NCBI GenBank assembly: GCA_964605775.1
Contig: CAZSDU010000019.1
Span: 1 to 59,609, forward strand
DNA: 59,609 nucleotides
DNA from: CAZSDU01 sp964605775
GTDB lineage: Bacteria > Bacteroidota > Bacteroidia > Bacteroidales > FEN-979
Reading direction: 5' to 3'
Part shown: positions 1 through 8,493 of the stretch, piece by piece
How the letters are laid out: every line of letters begins with the position of its first letter
Position numbering within the stretch: the first letter of the stretch is position 1
Translations under genes and position numbers: made by a program
The notes under the pieces: model-generated
Told to the model about the DNA's origin: nothing
Seen by the model: only the letters and a program-made list of their open reading frames with translations
Database searches by the model: none

Positions 1-564
1 GTCTCCAAAGGCAAGGCTGTCGGGCAGGTAGGATTGATGCCAGAGCAGAGAACCCCCGCTGTCGAATTTAAACAGGTTGGTTCTCAGGTTTTGATTGAGA
101 TCATTGAACTCACCCAATAACAAGTATCCCTGGTCACTGGTTGGTTTAACCCTCCAACCCAGATCATCCGAAATAGCCGGGGTATATATATCGCTGCACC
201 ATTCCAGTTCCCCACAACTGTTTAGTTTAAGAATATAGGCATCCTGCTGGTTCCCGTATTTGGTCGTGGTTCCGGCTATGATCAATCCGTTATCTGCAGT
301 CTGTTCTATATTATTAACAAACATTAAATATTGGCCATTCCCAATTTTTTTATTCCATAACACATTCCCATTTATATCGGTTTTTATTAAACAACCGTAT
401 TTCCCGTTAATCCTTGTACCAAGAATAATATACCCTTTATCGTAGGTTTCAATAATGCAATTAGCTGTATAATTTTGAGCATAGGTTTTTATCCATTCCT
501 GCGTCATCCCGGTTAATGTAAAGAGGCAACTGATTGCAACCATGAAAGCTTTCATATGAATCAT
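1..564 (-). CDS. Secreted repeat protein, N-terminal part (runs off the window)
   Basis: The reading frame is open from an ATG at 564 (alternative ATG at 555) to the window edge, giving 188 residues; the 3' end lies outside. An in-frame TGA six bases upstream of the 564 ATG fixes the limit of the start. The N-terminus has a short hydrophobic signal peptide ending near TGMTQ. After it come repeats of the type DKGYIILG, GCLIKTDINGNVLW and DNGLIIAG, each about 45 residues, which suggest a beta-propeller of the kind common in Bacteroidota secreted proteins. Such proteins usually end in a T9SS sorting domain, but that part is not visible here. No enzymatic motif is seen. It is 20 bp downstream of the next minus-strand gene and may be co-transcribed with it. 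Function is unknown. Confidence 0.75.
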   Translation of the reverse strand, partial: MIHMKAFMVAISCLFTLTGMTQEWIKTYAQNYTANCIIETYDKGYIILGTRINGKYGCLIKTDINGNVLWNKKIGNGQYLMFVNNIEQTADNGLIIAGTTTKYGNQQDAYILKLNSCGELEWCSDIYTPAISDDLGWRVKPTSDQGYLLLGEFNDLNQNLRTNLFKFDSGGSLLWHQSYLPDSLAFGD

Positions 565-583
565 CAATCAAGAATTTTTCAAT

Positions 584-2215
584 TTATTGAATAATTGTAA
601 ACTTTTGAGTTTCAAAATGCTTTCCTGAAAGTAACAACGTACAAATATACGTTCCGGAAGAATAGGTGGTAGTGCTCAGCAGTATTTGATCCTGCTGCTT
701 CCCGAGTTGAAATGTCTCAACATGTTTGCCATCTAATGTTGCAATAGAAATTATTGCCGATTGACCAGATTGAAACTTATCTTTCAGATTATACTCCAGA
801 ATTACATATTGCTTTGCAGGATTAGGGAAGATTTTAATAAAAGATTTATTGTTTATTTTCCCGGTTTTAGGATAACGGATTCGCTGTTTCGACGACTTGG
901 TATTATCCGGCAGCAAAATCGGCTCGACATAAGTTAAAAAATTATTCGCAATAAGAATATTTATTGAAAGGGTCTGAACCTGGCCGTCACCATTTGCCAT
1001 TAATCCCCGGATGGTGGCAGTCTGCTGGGGATTCATTTCAAAAATGGTTCTACCTTCGGATTTTAAGGAAGTCATCACCGCAAAATAGGAAAGATAATCC
1101 TGATAAATGCTTTGCTGAGACTTGTCCAGGTTAAAGTCTATGGGAATTCTTGTCAGTGTGTTTCGAACATTTAATGTGTCGTTTATTTTTAAGTATTCGA
1201 ATGCAAGCCAATACCTTGAATTAATTGAACCGTACCGTTGCAACAATGAGATTGTACTATCCTGTGCAGCAGAAGGGCTTACCGAGTCATTTTTATAATA
1301 ACTGACAAGATCATTGAAAATACCCGATTTCGATAATTGATGATTATATAATGCAGCTCCAAGAGAGTCCTTCAGAGAGATGATTTCTGCTCCCTCCTGA
1401 ATTTCTGCCATCATGGAATCCGGCATGGATACAACACGGTCATTTAACTGGTTCATCACAACATCCGATTTGGCGGACTGTGGGTTGGCCACTAATAAAT
1501 CTCTGATCATCACGTTTGGCAGGACATTTTCTTTCTGAATAGCCGATTGCATTACCGTATCTGAAAGATAAGGCGAGTTACTGAGTAATTCCTGCCTGAG
1601 CTCCAATGCCTTGGAAGGAGTGCTTGCCTCGATGGCTGAATTGAGATCCCCGGTACTGCCTCCATCGGTGAGAAGATCCAGGGTCGTAGAAAGTGAATCG
1701 ATTGCTTGTTGCTCATGCGATAATTGTTCAAGGAGATTGTCCATGGATATGCTACCCCCGCCTGTGGAAATTTTTGACGGACAAACCGATGATTTAATAT
1801 ATGGCCAGGTTGTTGGCTTCTTGACAACCATATTGACATCACTGAAATCAGGTCGAACTCTCCATAATTGATGAGGTGCATGATGATAATAATTAATCAA
1901 TGATGCCTGGTTATTAATATCAGCGTATGGAATTGAAGAACTATGGTTTTTTGAGAAAGTATTCCCAGCGGGGTCTGTCTGGAGCAATTTCCAACCCTGG
2001 TTTCTGGCGATACCCCAATTTGGATTATTCCCGGCCTGGTTAATGATAATATCATAAATTGTGGTATAGAAATCATTACATTTTATGCAGAGGCCTGTGG
2101 TATCACTTGTGTTTCGGTTCAGATTCTGGGCAATTATCCCATATCCTATATGACTGAAATGATTGTTATAGATTTCATTGGGATCTCCGCCTGAGTTGTT
2201 AACGATTATCCCCAC
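584..2215 (-). CDS. C-terminal half of a split secreted protein, with T9SS type A sorting domain
   Basis: A 543-residue open frame whose first listed codon is a GTG at 2215, but the same frame stays open up to the TAG at 2267-2269, and beyond that stop it continues as the large gene 2267-5758. This segment starts in the middle of a parallel beta-helix (NNSGGDPNEIYNNHFSHIGY), has a helical middle region, and ends with a typical T9SS type A domain starting at FPNPAKQYVILEYN and closing with GTYICTLLLSGKHFETQKF. It has no signal peptide of its own, so as a separate protein it could not reach the periplasm. It is best read as the detached end of one gene of about 1,724 codons, either a nonsense mutation, a sequencing error, or readthrough. 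Confidence 0.7.
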   Translation of the reverse strand: MGIIVNNSGGDPNEIYNNHFSHIGYGIIAQNLNRNTSDTTGLCIKCNDFYTTIYDIIINQAGNNPNWGIARNQGWKLLQTDPAGNTFSKNHSSSIPYADINNQASLINYYHHAPHQLWRVRPDFSDVNMVVKKPTTWPYIKSSVCPSKISTGGGSISMDNLLEQLSHEQQAIDSLSTTLDLLTDGGSTGDLNSAIEASTPSKALELRQELLSNSPYLSDTVMQSAIQKENVLPNVMIRDLLVANPQSAKSDVVMNQLNDRVVSMPDSMMAEIQEGAEIISLKDSLGAALYNHQLSKSGIFNDLVSYYKNDSVSPSAAQDSTISLLQRYGSINSRYWLAFEYLKINDTLNVRNTLTRIPIDFNLDKSQQSIYQDYLSYFAVMTSLKSEGRTIFEMNPQQTATIRGLMANGDGQVQTLSINILIANNFLTYVEPILLPDNTKSSKQRIRYPKTGKINNKSFIKIFPNPAKQYVILEYNLKDKFQSGQSAIISIATLDGKHVETFQLGKQQDQILLSTTTYSSGTYICTLLLSGKHFETQKFTIIQ

Positions 2216-2266
2216 CGAATTCGATCTGCCATCGCCACCCTGGTAATAGGAGATGATGCTGTCTTC

Positions 2267-5200
2267 CTATACCTTATACGCTGTGCAATGATCCAGGTAA
2301 AGCCCGTAGCAGGTATCGGCGGTCACGGCCCCATCGGGGACGATCAGGGTATCCTGGGTGATGTGGGCAAAATCCACGGCGCTCAGGTAAATGCCACGGA
2401 AATTCTTATCAAACCTTGTTCTCCTGACATTGACCCAGTAAGAAGGGTCGCCATTGAGTGCTTTAATCCCGTAATGCAGTCCTGAAAAAACCGAGGGATT
2501 CCTCAAGGGGGTGGAACAGGGGGAGATATTACCCGGACAGTATTCAAACTGATCCACCTGATAGCTGGCATTGATGCTGTAAATCCCCTTTCCTTTCAGG
2601 ACGCTGGGAATACTTCCCGGTCTGACGGTGGTATTCCTGAATGTACATCCCTTAAATGTGACGCCCCTTACGCCAAAAAGGCTTACGAAGTCGATCGGGG
2701 TTGAGGTTCCGTCAATGAAATCATGAGACGTTTCGAAAACCACGTTATGAAATCTGCTTGAATTCGTTCTGGAATAGGATACAAATTTTACAGCCTCATA
2801 ATTATTCCTGAAAGTACAACTGTCGCCGATGATGATCCCGCCCGTTGATCTCCAGTCGATTTCACCGTTTTCATCCGTGCGGCAGGCAGCAACGCCTATC
2901 CTTGCATTCTCGACAAGGGCTCCGTGAATGAAAAGAGCACAACCCTGGAAGGGAAGGCCCTGAACCTGTCCCGCGTTGCCCCAAACCTGTACGCCCTGCC
3001 ACATGCTGAAGCAGGCATTGGTGAGGGTTCCCCCGTCAACGATTAATTTTGAGCCCGGTCTGACCATAATTCTGGCCAATGGAGGAAGTTTCACCTTCGA
3101 TTTGATGGTCAGTACGCTTGAATCTGTGATCAAAATACTCCGGTCCATGGTTACATCATCTGTCCAGGTCTGATCCTGGCTAATCACCCTGGGTTCTTCT
3201 TCAAAGTTACAACTTAAATCGGCTTCCCATATTCCTCTACCGTAAGTTGCTATTCTGATTACATTTAATGGATTAACGATTTCGATATCGGAAACAATTG
3301 CAATTGGCAGGCCAGTGTTAAAAGATTGCCATTGCTGTTGTTTATTGCTGCGATAAAACACGCCCACATCAGTACTGATAAAAATTCCATTTCCCCAAGC
3401 TTTAATACTGTTTACAGGTATGTCAGGCAGTCCCTCCGAATAATCATTCCATATTGTTCCACCGTTTGCTGAGACCATTACCCTGTTTTTACCTGGTGCA
3501 TCAAATCCCCCGAAAGAGATCCAAATTGAATCCTGGTTTGTCGTACTGATGGCAATATCAGTCAACCCATGATTTATAAATACGGGATATCCATTATTTG
3601 TGACAGTTGTAGTAAGATCTGTCCAGTGCTCACCCCCATCTGTTGTTTTCAATAATTTATATCTTTTTGCCGAATTTGAATCGTTCCAATGGGGTAATGC
3701 ATAACCTATGTAGATAATATTTGAATTATTTGGTGAAATTGCTATTGCAATCATTCTTTGCGAATTATCAATGGGGATATTGTTTACCTGAACAGGTATT
3801 TGACTGAAGGAATCGGCTCTATTATCTGATTTATAAAGATTTAAAGCTCCAATATATAAAGTGCTGGGATCAAAGGGATCCAATACCAATGGCCAATCTG
3901 GCAACCAGTCCTCGGTTCCGGCTGCATTTGTTCCGTAATTCCATGTGTGGCCATAATCCTCTGATTTTGAGACAACAATTCGATTCCCCATGCAAATCCA
4001 TTTGCTTGAATAAATTATCTCTGGATCATCCTCATTAACCAAAGCGTTTCCCATATCGCCGCTTCCGACGTGCAACCAACCGGTTACAGGATCTTTAAGG
4101 AAAAAATTATTATCCTGGGTGCCTCCTCCTATCCAATACGGATTGACATCTGAAGATCCAATACCCCAGAACTGTGTAATATTTAATCCCTCGCCATTCA
4201 AATTCATCCACGATTGAGATCCGTTGACACTTTTTGATAGCCCTCCATCATTACCTGCGAAAATTACATCCTGGTTTCCCGCCTGGTTTACCATGCTTCC
4301 CTTTAGAATAACCGCATCCCGCGTGTCAACATGATAATGGGTAAAATCTCCGTAAGTCTCTAATTTTGAGTTTAAATTCCAATGGGTCAATCTTGTCATG
4401 GTAAACCCGCCTGCATATATAATTCCAGTGTCGGTAGGAGAAACCAACAACTCCATTCTCCAATAATTTATTCCTCCTCCCCCACTATAATGTCCTCCAA
4501 TAGCAGTGTGATCACAATCAAGCATCAAAGCCCATGAACCATCATCGCCATTATTGTATGATTTCCAAATTTTTACACGGGTATCAATGGTGGGAATGGT
4601 TGAAGAAGTATTTACCATGGTATCATTTCCTAAAACAAAAAGCGCTTTCGGGTCAGCTTTTGAAACAGCGAGTTCAAATCTTTCACTACAATTTTTAAAT
4701 TCAGGGAGAAAAACATCAAGCCGAATGCTGTCAGGATTATCGGCTGTAGCGTTCTCAATTTTCCATACTTGGGCGCTTGGATGATTTGAAAAATGCCGGT
4801 TGTCTGTTGAAACATACAATATGGAATTGTCATCCGGTTTCATTTCGATATCGCGAAGCACCCTGTAATTATCATTATCTGCGAGATCCTGTTTAGGAGA
4901 TGTAAATATTCTTGTCCAGGTTTGACCATAATTTTCCGACCTCATCACTTTATCAAAAACCAATGCATAAATTCTTGACGAATTTGAGGGATCGACCAAT
5001 ACTTTATAAGAAGCAAGATGGGTTGGGATTTCATTACTTCCAGTTTCAGGAAAAATAACCTTCCAGGTTGACCCCTTATTATCTGATTTAATGATTCCTA
5101 TTCCAAATGCATCGCTGCTTAAAGGGAAAAAGCCTCCAGTAGCGGCGTATAAGATATTTCCATTATTCGGATCACCGGTGATGTTGTTAATTCCTATTAT

Positions 5201-5758
5201 TGAAAGACCGCTTTGATCCGTGATATTTTTCCATTGCTGACCTCCATTAGTTGTTTTCCAGATGCCTGAAGTATTTGTTCCGATATAAATGGTCTGAAGC
5301 GTTTTGTCATTAACGGTGTCAACATAAACGGCATTGACAAGTCCATTAACCTGTTCTGTGATACCACTTGGCCCGATAAATCTCCAATTGGCTGCCAACA
5401 TGGTTGAGTTATCATACTTTTCTTTTTCAATATAATAATCGGTAATCCTATTACGATAAAGATTAAAGTTGCCTTTTTGTGAAGAGTCAGCGCTATAAGT
5501 CCTGTTTACCCAGAAATATTCCCATCTCTTGAAATCCTTGTATCCATTACCTGTTTGCGACATCTGTTGAGAATTTTGGTTATAAAAAGAATTCCATCCG
5601 TCGCGGATATTAAAAAAATTGGCATTCCCCTGGCCTTGGATATCGGAAATTAAGAGAATGGATGTGATGGAAAGCAAAAAAATTATTAAAGGCTGATGTT
5701 TGGTTTCGGTTCTCATGGCTAATTTGGTTAGTCGTTGTTCTTTCTTAACAAATCTCAT
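2267..5758 (-). CDS. Large secreted BNR-repeat/beta-helix protein, interrupted by amber stop
   Basis: An 1163-residue product. A hydrophobic signal segment lies at residues 22-42 after a basic N-terminus; an alternative start is the Met at residue 15. The body carries repeated Asp-box/BNR motifs of sortilin-like beta-propellers, for example KTTNGGQQW near residue 168, KSDNKGSTW and RSENYGQTW. The last 300 residues look like a right-handed parallel beta-helix (GDSCTFRNNYEAVKF, VRGVTFKGCTFRNTT). It stops at TAG 2267-2269, and the same frame resumes at once and runs to a T9SS sorting domain at 584. As it stands, the product lacks the sorting signal and would probably not be exported across the outer membrane. 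Members of this group are extracellular or surface-bound; the ligand is unknown. Confidence 0.8.
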   Translation of the reverse strand: MRFVKKEQRLTKLAMRTETKHQPLIIFLLSITSILLISDIQGQGNANFFNIRDGWNSFYNQNSQQMSQTGNGYKDFKRWEYFWVNRTYSADSSQKGNFNLYRNRITDYYIEKEKYDNSTMLAANWRFIGPSGITEQVNGLVNAVYVDTVNDKTLQTIYIGTNTSGIWKTTNGGQQWKNITDQSGLSIIGINNITGDPNNGNILYAATGGFFPLSSDAFGIGIIKSDNKGSTWKVIFPETGSNEIPTHLASYKVLVDPSNSSRIYALVFDKVMRSENYGQTWTRIFTSPKQDLADNDNYRVLRDIEMKPDDNSILYVSTDNRHFSNHPSAQVWKIENATADNPDSIRLDVFLPEFKNCSERFELAVSKADPKALFVLGNDTMVNTSSTIPTIDTRVKIWKSYNNGDDGSWALMLDCDHTAIGGHYSGGGGINYWRMELLVSPTDTGIIYAGGFTMTRLTHWNLNSKLETYGDFTHYHVDTRDAVILKGSMVNQAGNQDVIFAGNDGGLSKSVNGSQSWMNLNGEGLNITQFWGIGSSDVNPYWIGGGTQDNNFFLKDPVTGWLHVGSGDMGNALVNEDDPEIIYSSKWICMGNRIVVSKSEDYGHTWNYGTNAAGTEDWLPDWPLVLDPFDPSTLYIGALNLYKSDNRADSFSQIPVQVNNIPIDNSQRMIAIAISPNNSNIIYIGYALPHWNDSNSAKRYKLLKTTDGGEHWTDLTTTVTNNGYPVFINHGLTDIAISTTNQDSIWISFGGFDAPGKNRVMVSANGGTIWNDYSEGLPDIPVNSIKAWGNGIFISTDVGVFYRSNKQQQWQSFNTGLPIAIVSDIEIVNPLNVIRIATYGRGIWEADLSCNFEEEPRVISQDQTWTDDVTMDRSILITDSSVLTIKSKVKLPPLARIMVRPGSKLIVDGGTLTNACFSMWQGVQVWGNAGQVQGLPFQGCALFIHGALVENARIGVAACRTDENGEIDWRSTGGIIIGDSCTFRNNYEAVKFVSYSRTNSSRFHNVVFETSHDFIDGTSTPIDFVSLFGVRGVTFKGCTFRNTTVRPGSIPSVLKGKGIYSINASYQVDQFEYCPGNISPCSTPLRNPSVFSGLHYGIKALNGDPSYWVNVRRTRFDKNFRGIYLSAVDFAHITQDTLIVPDGAVTADTCYGLYLDHCTAYKV

Positions 5759-5824
5759 ACCAAAAAATCAACCACTTGATAATCAAATAAAAAGAATTTT
5801 TTTTAATTGAAAAATATGAAAATG

Positions 5825-5864
5825 GTGTCTAAAATTTTGACACTACTGTCTAAATTTATGACAC
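5825..5864. promoter_or_regulatory. Twin operator-like palindromes
   Basis: Two near-palindromes, GTGTCTAAAATTTTGACAC at 5825-5843 and CTGTCTAAATTTATGACAC at 5846-5864, share the pattern TGTC-N9-GACA and are 21 bp apart, two helical turns. They lie in the 152-bp gap between the ygeW 3' end and the start of the large secreted-protein gene at 5758, about 70-105 bp upstream of that start. The layout fits cooperative binding of a dimeric regulator; the regulator is not known. Confidence 0.5.
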
Positions 5865-5910
5865 TATGTTTAAAATATTTTCTGCAAAACATGAGATCTC
5901 TTATAGGAAG

Positions 5911-7101
5911 TTACAATACCCTGTTCCTTCCCCTGTGCTCCACATTTCTGAGGACTCCGGCTGGGTTCTTGAAACGGTTGGTCAGCATCATGGAGGCGAT
6001 GATATAGGGTTTAAATCCTGCCTGCTTATAGAGCGGAACCCGGTAACGTTCAAAAACGGAAGCCACCACTTCGCCTTCCTTGCAGGAAACACCGGATATG
6101 TCGGCGGGGAGACAATGCATATACAGGGCTTTCCCTTCTCTGGTCAGCTTCATTTTGTCTTCCGTGCATTCCCAGTTTTTGAACCGGGCATTGTTGGCAA
6201 GACATTCTTTCTCGAGATCCTTTAAACCAGGATGATCATTGTTGCGGAGCAGATCTGTCCGCTGCTGCATGACATGAAAAGGAGCCCAGCTTTTAGGGTA
6301 AACGATGTCGGCTCCGGAAAATGCTTCTTCCATGGAATTGACAAGGCGAAAATTTCCCCCACTTTCTTTAGCATATTTACCAGCCATTTCAACCACTTCA
6401 GGAATCAGTCCGTAGCCTTCGGGGTAAGCCAGGTCAACTTCCATTCCCATGCGGGTCATCAGTCCGATGATTCCCTGGGGGACGGAAAGCGGTTTGCCGT
6501 AACTGGGGGAATAAGCCCAGGTCATGGCGATCTTTTTGCCTTTCAGGTTTTCCAGTGAACCGAACACGGTTTTCAGGTGAAGCAGGTCGGCCATGGATTG
6601 GGTGGGATGGTCGATATCACATTGAAGATTGATGATGCCCGGTCGTTGCGGGAGAACACCGTCGGCAAAGGCTTCGTCAAGCGCTGCTCCGACTTGCTGC
6701 ATATAGGTATGGCCGGCGCCCAGGAACATATCGTCGCGGATGCCGATAATGTCGCTTAAGAACGAAATCATCGCAGAAGTTTCCTTGACAGTTTCCCCAT
6801 GGGCGATCTGTGATTTTCCCTCGTCCAGATCCTGGACTGCAAGTCCCAGGAGATTGGCTGCAGAGGCAAAGGAAAATCTGGTCCGGGTGGAATTATCGCG
6901 GAACTGGGAAATAGCCAGTCCGGAATCAAAGCAGCGTACCGAAATATTCCGGTCGCGCAGGTATTTTAAAATTTCAGCTACGATAAGGACGGTTTCCAGT
7001 TCTTGCTGTGACTTCTCCCAGCTCAATAAAAAATCCTTTTGAAACAGGCTTGAAGCCTTCGCCTCAGTCTTACCTAAAAACTCCTTTAAAATCCTATCCA
7101 T
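5911..7101 (-). CDS. ygeW: Knotted carbamoyltransferase homologue YgeW
   Basis: The 396 residues match the length of the YgeW family, a member of the aspartate/ornithine carbamoyltransferase superfamily. The carbamoyl-phosphate motif appears as STRTRFSFA and the second-substrate region as HCLPAD; the region LYMHCLPADISGV and the long linker WAPFHVMQQR are typical of the family. E. coli YgeW lacks activity on ornithine or aspartate, and its true substrate is thought to be a product of purine breakdown, so the reaction here is inferred only. It is the last gene of the minus-strand run xdhC-xdhA-xdhB-ygeY-ygeW and follows ygeY after a 95-bp gap filled by a heptamer repeat. An ordinary ornithine or acetylornithine carbamoyltransferase is the alternative, but context and length favour YgeW. 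Confidence 0.85.
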   Translation of the reverse strand: MDRILKEFLGKTEAKASSLFQKDFLLSWEKSQQELETVLIVAEILKYLRDRNISVRCFDSGLAISQFRDNSTRTRFSFASAANLLGLAVQDLDEGKSQIAHGETVKETSAMISFLSDIIGIRDDMFLGAGHTYMQQVGAALDEAFADGVLPQRPGIINLQCDIDHPTQSMADLLHLKTVFGSLENLKGKKIAMTWAYSPSYGKPLSVPQGIIGLMTRMGMEVDLAYPEGYGLIPEVVEMAGKYAKESGGNFRLVNSMEEAFSGADIVYPKSWAPFHVMQQRTDLLRNNDHPGLKDLEKECLANNARFKNWECTEDKMKLTREGKALYMHCLPADISGVSCKEGEVVASVFERYRVPLYKQAGFKPYIIASMMLTNRFKNPAGVLRNVEHRGRNRVL

Positions 7102-7116
7102 CGATAAACTATTAAT

Positions 7117-7207
7117 TTTTCACTCTTCACTTTTCACTCTTCACTCTTCACTCTTCACTCTTCACTTTTCACTCTTCACTTTTCACTCTTCACTTTTCAC
7201 TCTTCAC
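7117..7207. repeat. Heptamer tandem array, 13 units
   Basis: Thirteen uninterrupted copies of TTTTCAC or TCTTCAC in mixed order fill the gap between ygeY and ygeW. The array enters the ygeY coding region: the last codons (Ser-Glu-Glu) and the TGA stop at 7197-7199 are made of repeat sequence. On the transcribed strand the unit reads GTGAARA. Seven is not a multiple of three, so copy-number change inside the coding end would alter the reading frame only after the stop. Confidence 0.9.
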
Positions 7208-8441
7208 TAACATAGTATGCCATGGCTGCATAAAACGCAGAAGCTGCCACCAGGTCGCTGACAGGAACTTTTTCGTCGGGGGCATGAGCCATTACTTCAT
7301 TACCCGGGCCAAAACCGATACAGGGTATTTTATAATAACCATTGATGGTCACCCCGTTGGTGGAAAATGTCCATTTATCCGTGTGTGGCTTTTTGCCGAA
7401 AAGGCCTGTAAATGCTTGCTGTGCTTGAATAACCAGAGGCTCATTTTCTCCGGCTATCCAGGTAGGATAATATTTTTCCATGCCATAACGGAGACCTGTG
7501 TAAGCGGTCTCTTCATAATGAAGAACCTGGATCTCAGCATCCATACCCTCAAGGAGTTCACGAATCTCAGCCACTGCCGATTCTCTGGTTTCTCCCCAGG
7601 TCAGGCGGCGATCGAGGTGGATTTTTGCATAATCGGCTACTGCACAAAGGGAAGGACTTCCGGAAACGAATTCGGAGATGGTGACACTACCTTTTCCAAG
7701 AAAATCGTGGGTTTTCAGCCGTTCGTTCAGTTTTTCGATTTCCAGGCAGGCCCGGGACGCCATATAAATGGCATTTTTCCCGCGTTCAGGAGCGGAGCCA
7801 TGAGAAGAGATGCCGCGGAAGGTCACTTCAATTTCCATTCGGCCCCTGTGTCCCCGGTAGATATTAAGGTTGGTTGGTTCAGTGAGGACCACAAAGTCAG
7901 GCTTGATTTTTTCTTCTTCGATAAGATATTTCCAGCAGAGTCCGTCACAATCTTCTTCCATCACGGTTCCGGTGAAATAAATGGTCAGGTCGCGGTTAAA
8001 AGCCAGATCTTTCAGTATTCTTCCTGCGGTGACAAACGCGGCAGGACCTCCCTTTTGGTCAACGCTTCCACGTCCATGAACATAACCATTTTTGATTTCA
8101 CCCGAAAAGGGATCGAAATTCCAGTTGGCGATATTGCCGATATCCACGGTGTCGATATGTCCGTCGAAAACCAAAGTCTTGCTTCCACTGCCGATGCGTC
8201 CGATCACATTTCCAAGTCCGTCGATGCGTGCTTCGTCGAACCCGGCTTCCAGCATCTGCCTTTTAAGTTCTTCAGCCACATCTTTTTCCTGGGTGCTCAA
8301 AGAACGGATTTTAACCAGTTCAGATAAATTGCCGGCGGTATAATCCGCGTATTTTTCTGCTAATGCGTTGATTTTTAATAAAAGATCTTTCACAGAATGA
8401 TTTTTAAAAAGAGTCGGTAAATTTACAAATCTTATCAACAT
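7197..8441 (-). CDS. ygeY: YgeY-type M20 metallohydrolase
   Basis: The 414 residues form an M20-family dinuclear zinc hydrolase. All metal ligands are visible: FDGHIDTVD, GRGSVDQKGG, the catalytic EE in VMEEDCDG, TEPTN, and AHAPDEKV near the end. The lid domain with RGISSHGSAPERG is complete. The closest group is YgeY, found beside xanthine dehydrogenase, ygeW and selenium-type molybdenum hydroxylase genes, where it is thought to hydrolyse an intermediate of anaerobic purine degradation. Other M20 enzymes (ArgE, DapE) are possible from sequence alone, but the position between xdhB and ygeW decides. The ATG at 8441 gives about ten residues more than E. coli YgeY. A 52-bp gap separates it from xdhB. 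Confidence 0.8.
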   Translation of the reverse strand: MLIRFVNLPTLFKNHSVKDLLLKINALAEKYADYTAGNLSELVKIRSLSTQEKDVAEELKRQMLEAGFDEARIDGLGNVIGRIGSGSKTLVFDGHIDTVDIGNIANWNFDPFSGEIKNGYVHGRGSVDQKGGPAAFVTAGRILKDLAFNRDLTIYFTGTVMEEDCDGLCWKYLIEEEKIKPDFVVLTEPTNLNIYRGHRGRMEIEVTFRGISSHGSAPERGKNAIYMASRACLEIEKLNERLKTHDFLGKGSVTISEFVSGSPSLCAVADYAKIHLDRRLTWGETRESAVAEIRELLEGMDAEIQVLHYEETAYTGLRYGMEKYYPTWIAGENEPLVIQAQQAFTGLFGKKPHTDKWTFSTNGVTINGYYKIPCIGFGPGNEVMAHAPDEKVPVSDLVAASAFYAAMAYYVSEE

Positions 8442-8493
8442 CTTATGAAGTCAATCGTATTTGTCGGAATAGGTCTGATATGACTTGTTGCCT

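Noticed and set aside
7117..7207. CRISPR array
   Set aside because: Units are 7 bp, contiguous and without spacers; no cas genes nearby.
7284..8327. 347-codon plus-strand frame opposite ygeY
   Set aside because: It is the antisense of a clear M20 hydrolase with all metal motifs; its own product has no domain features.
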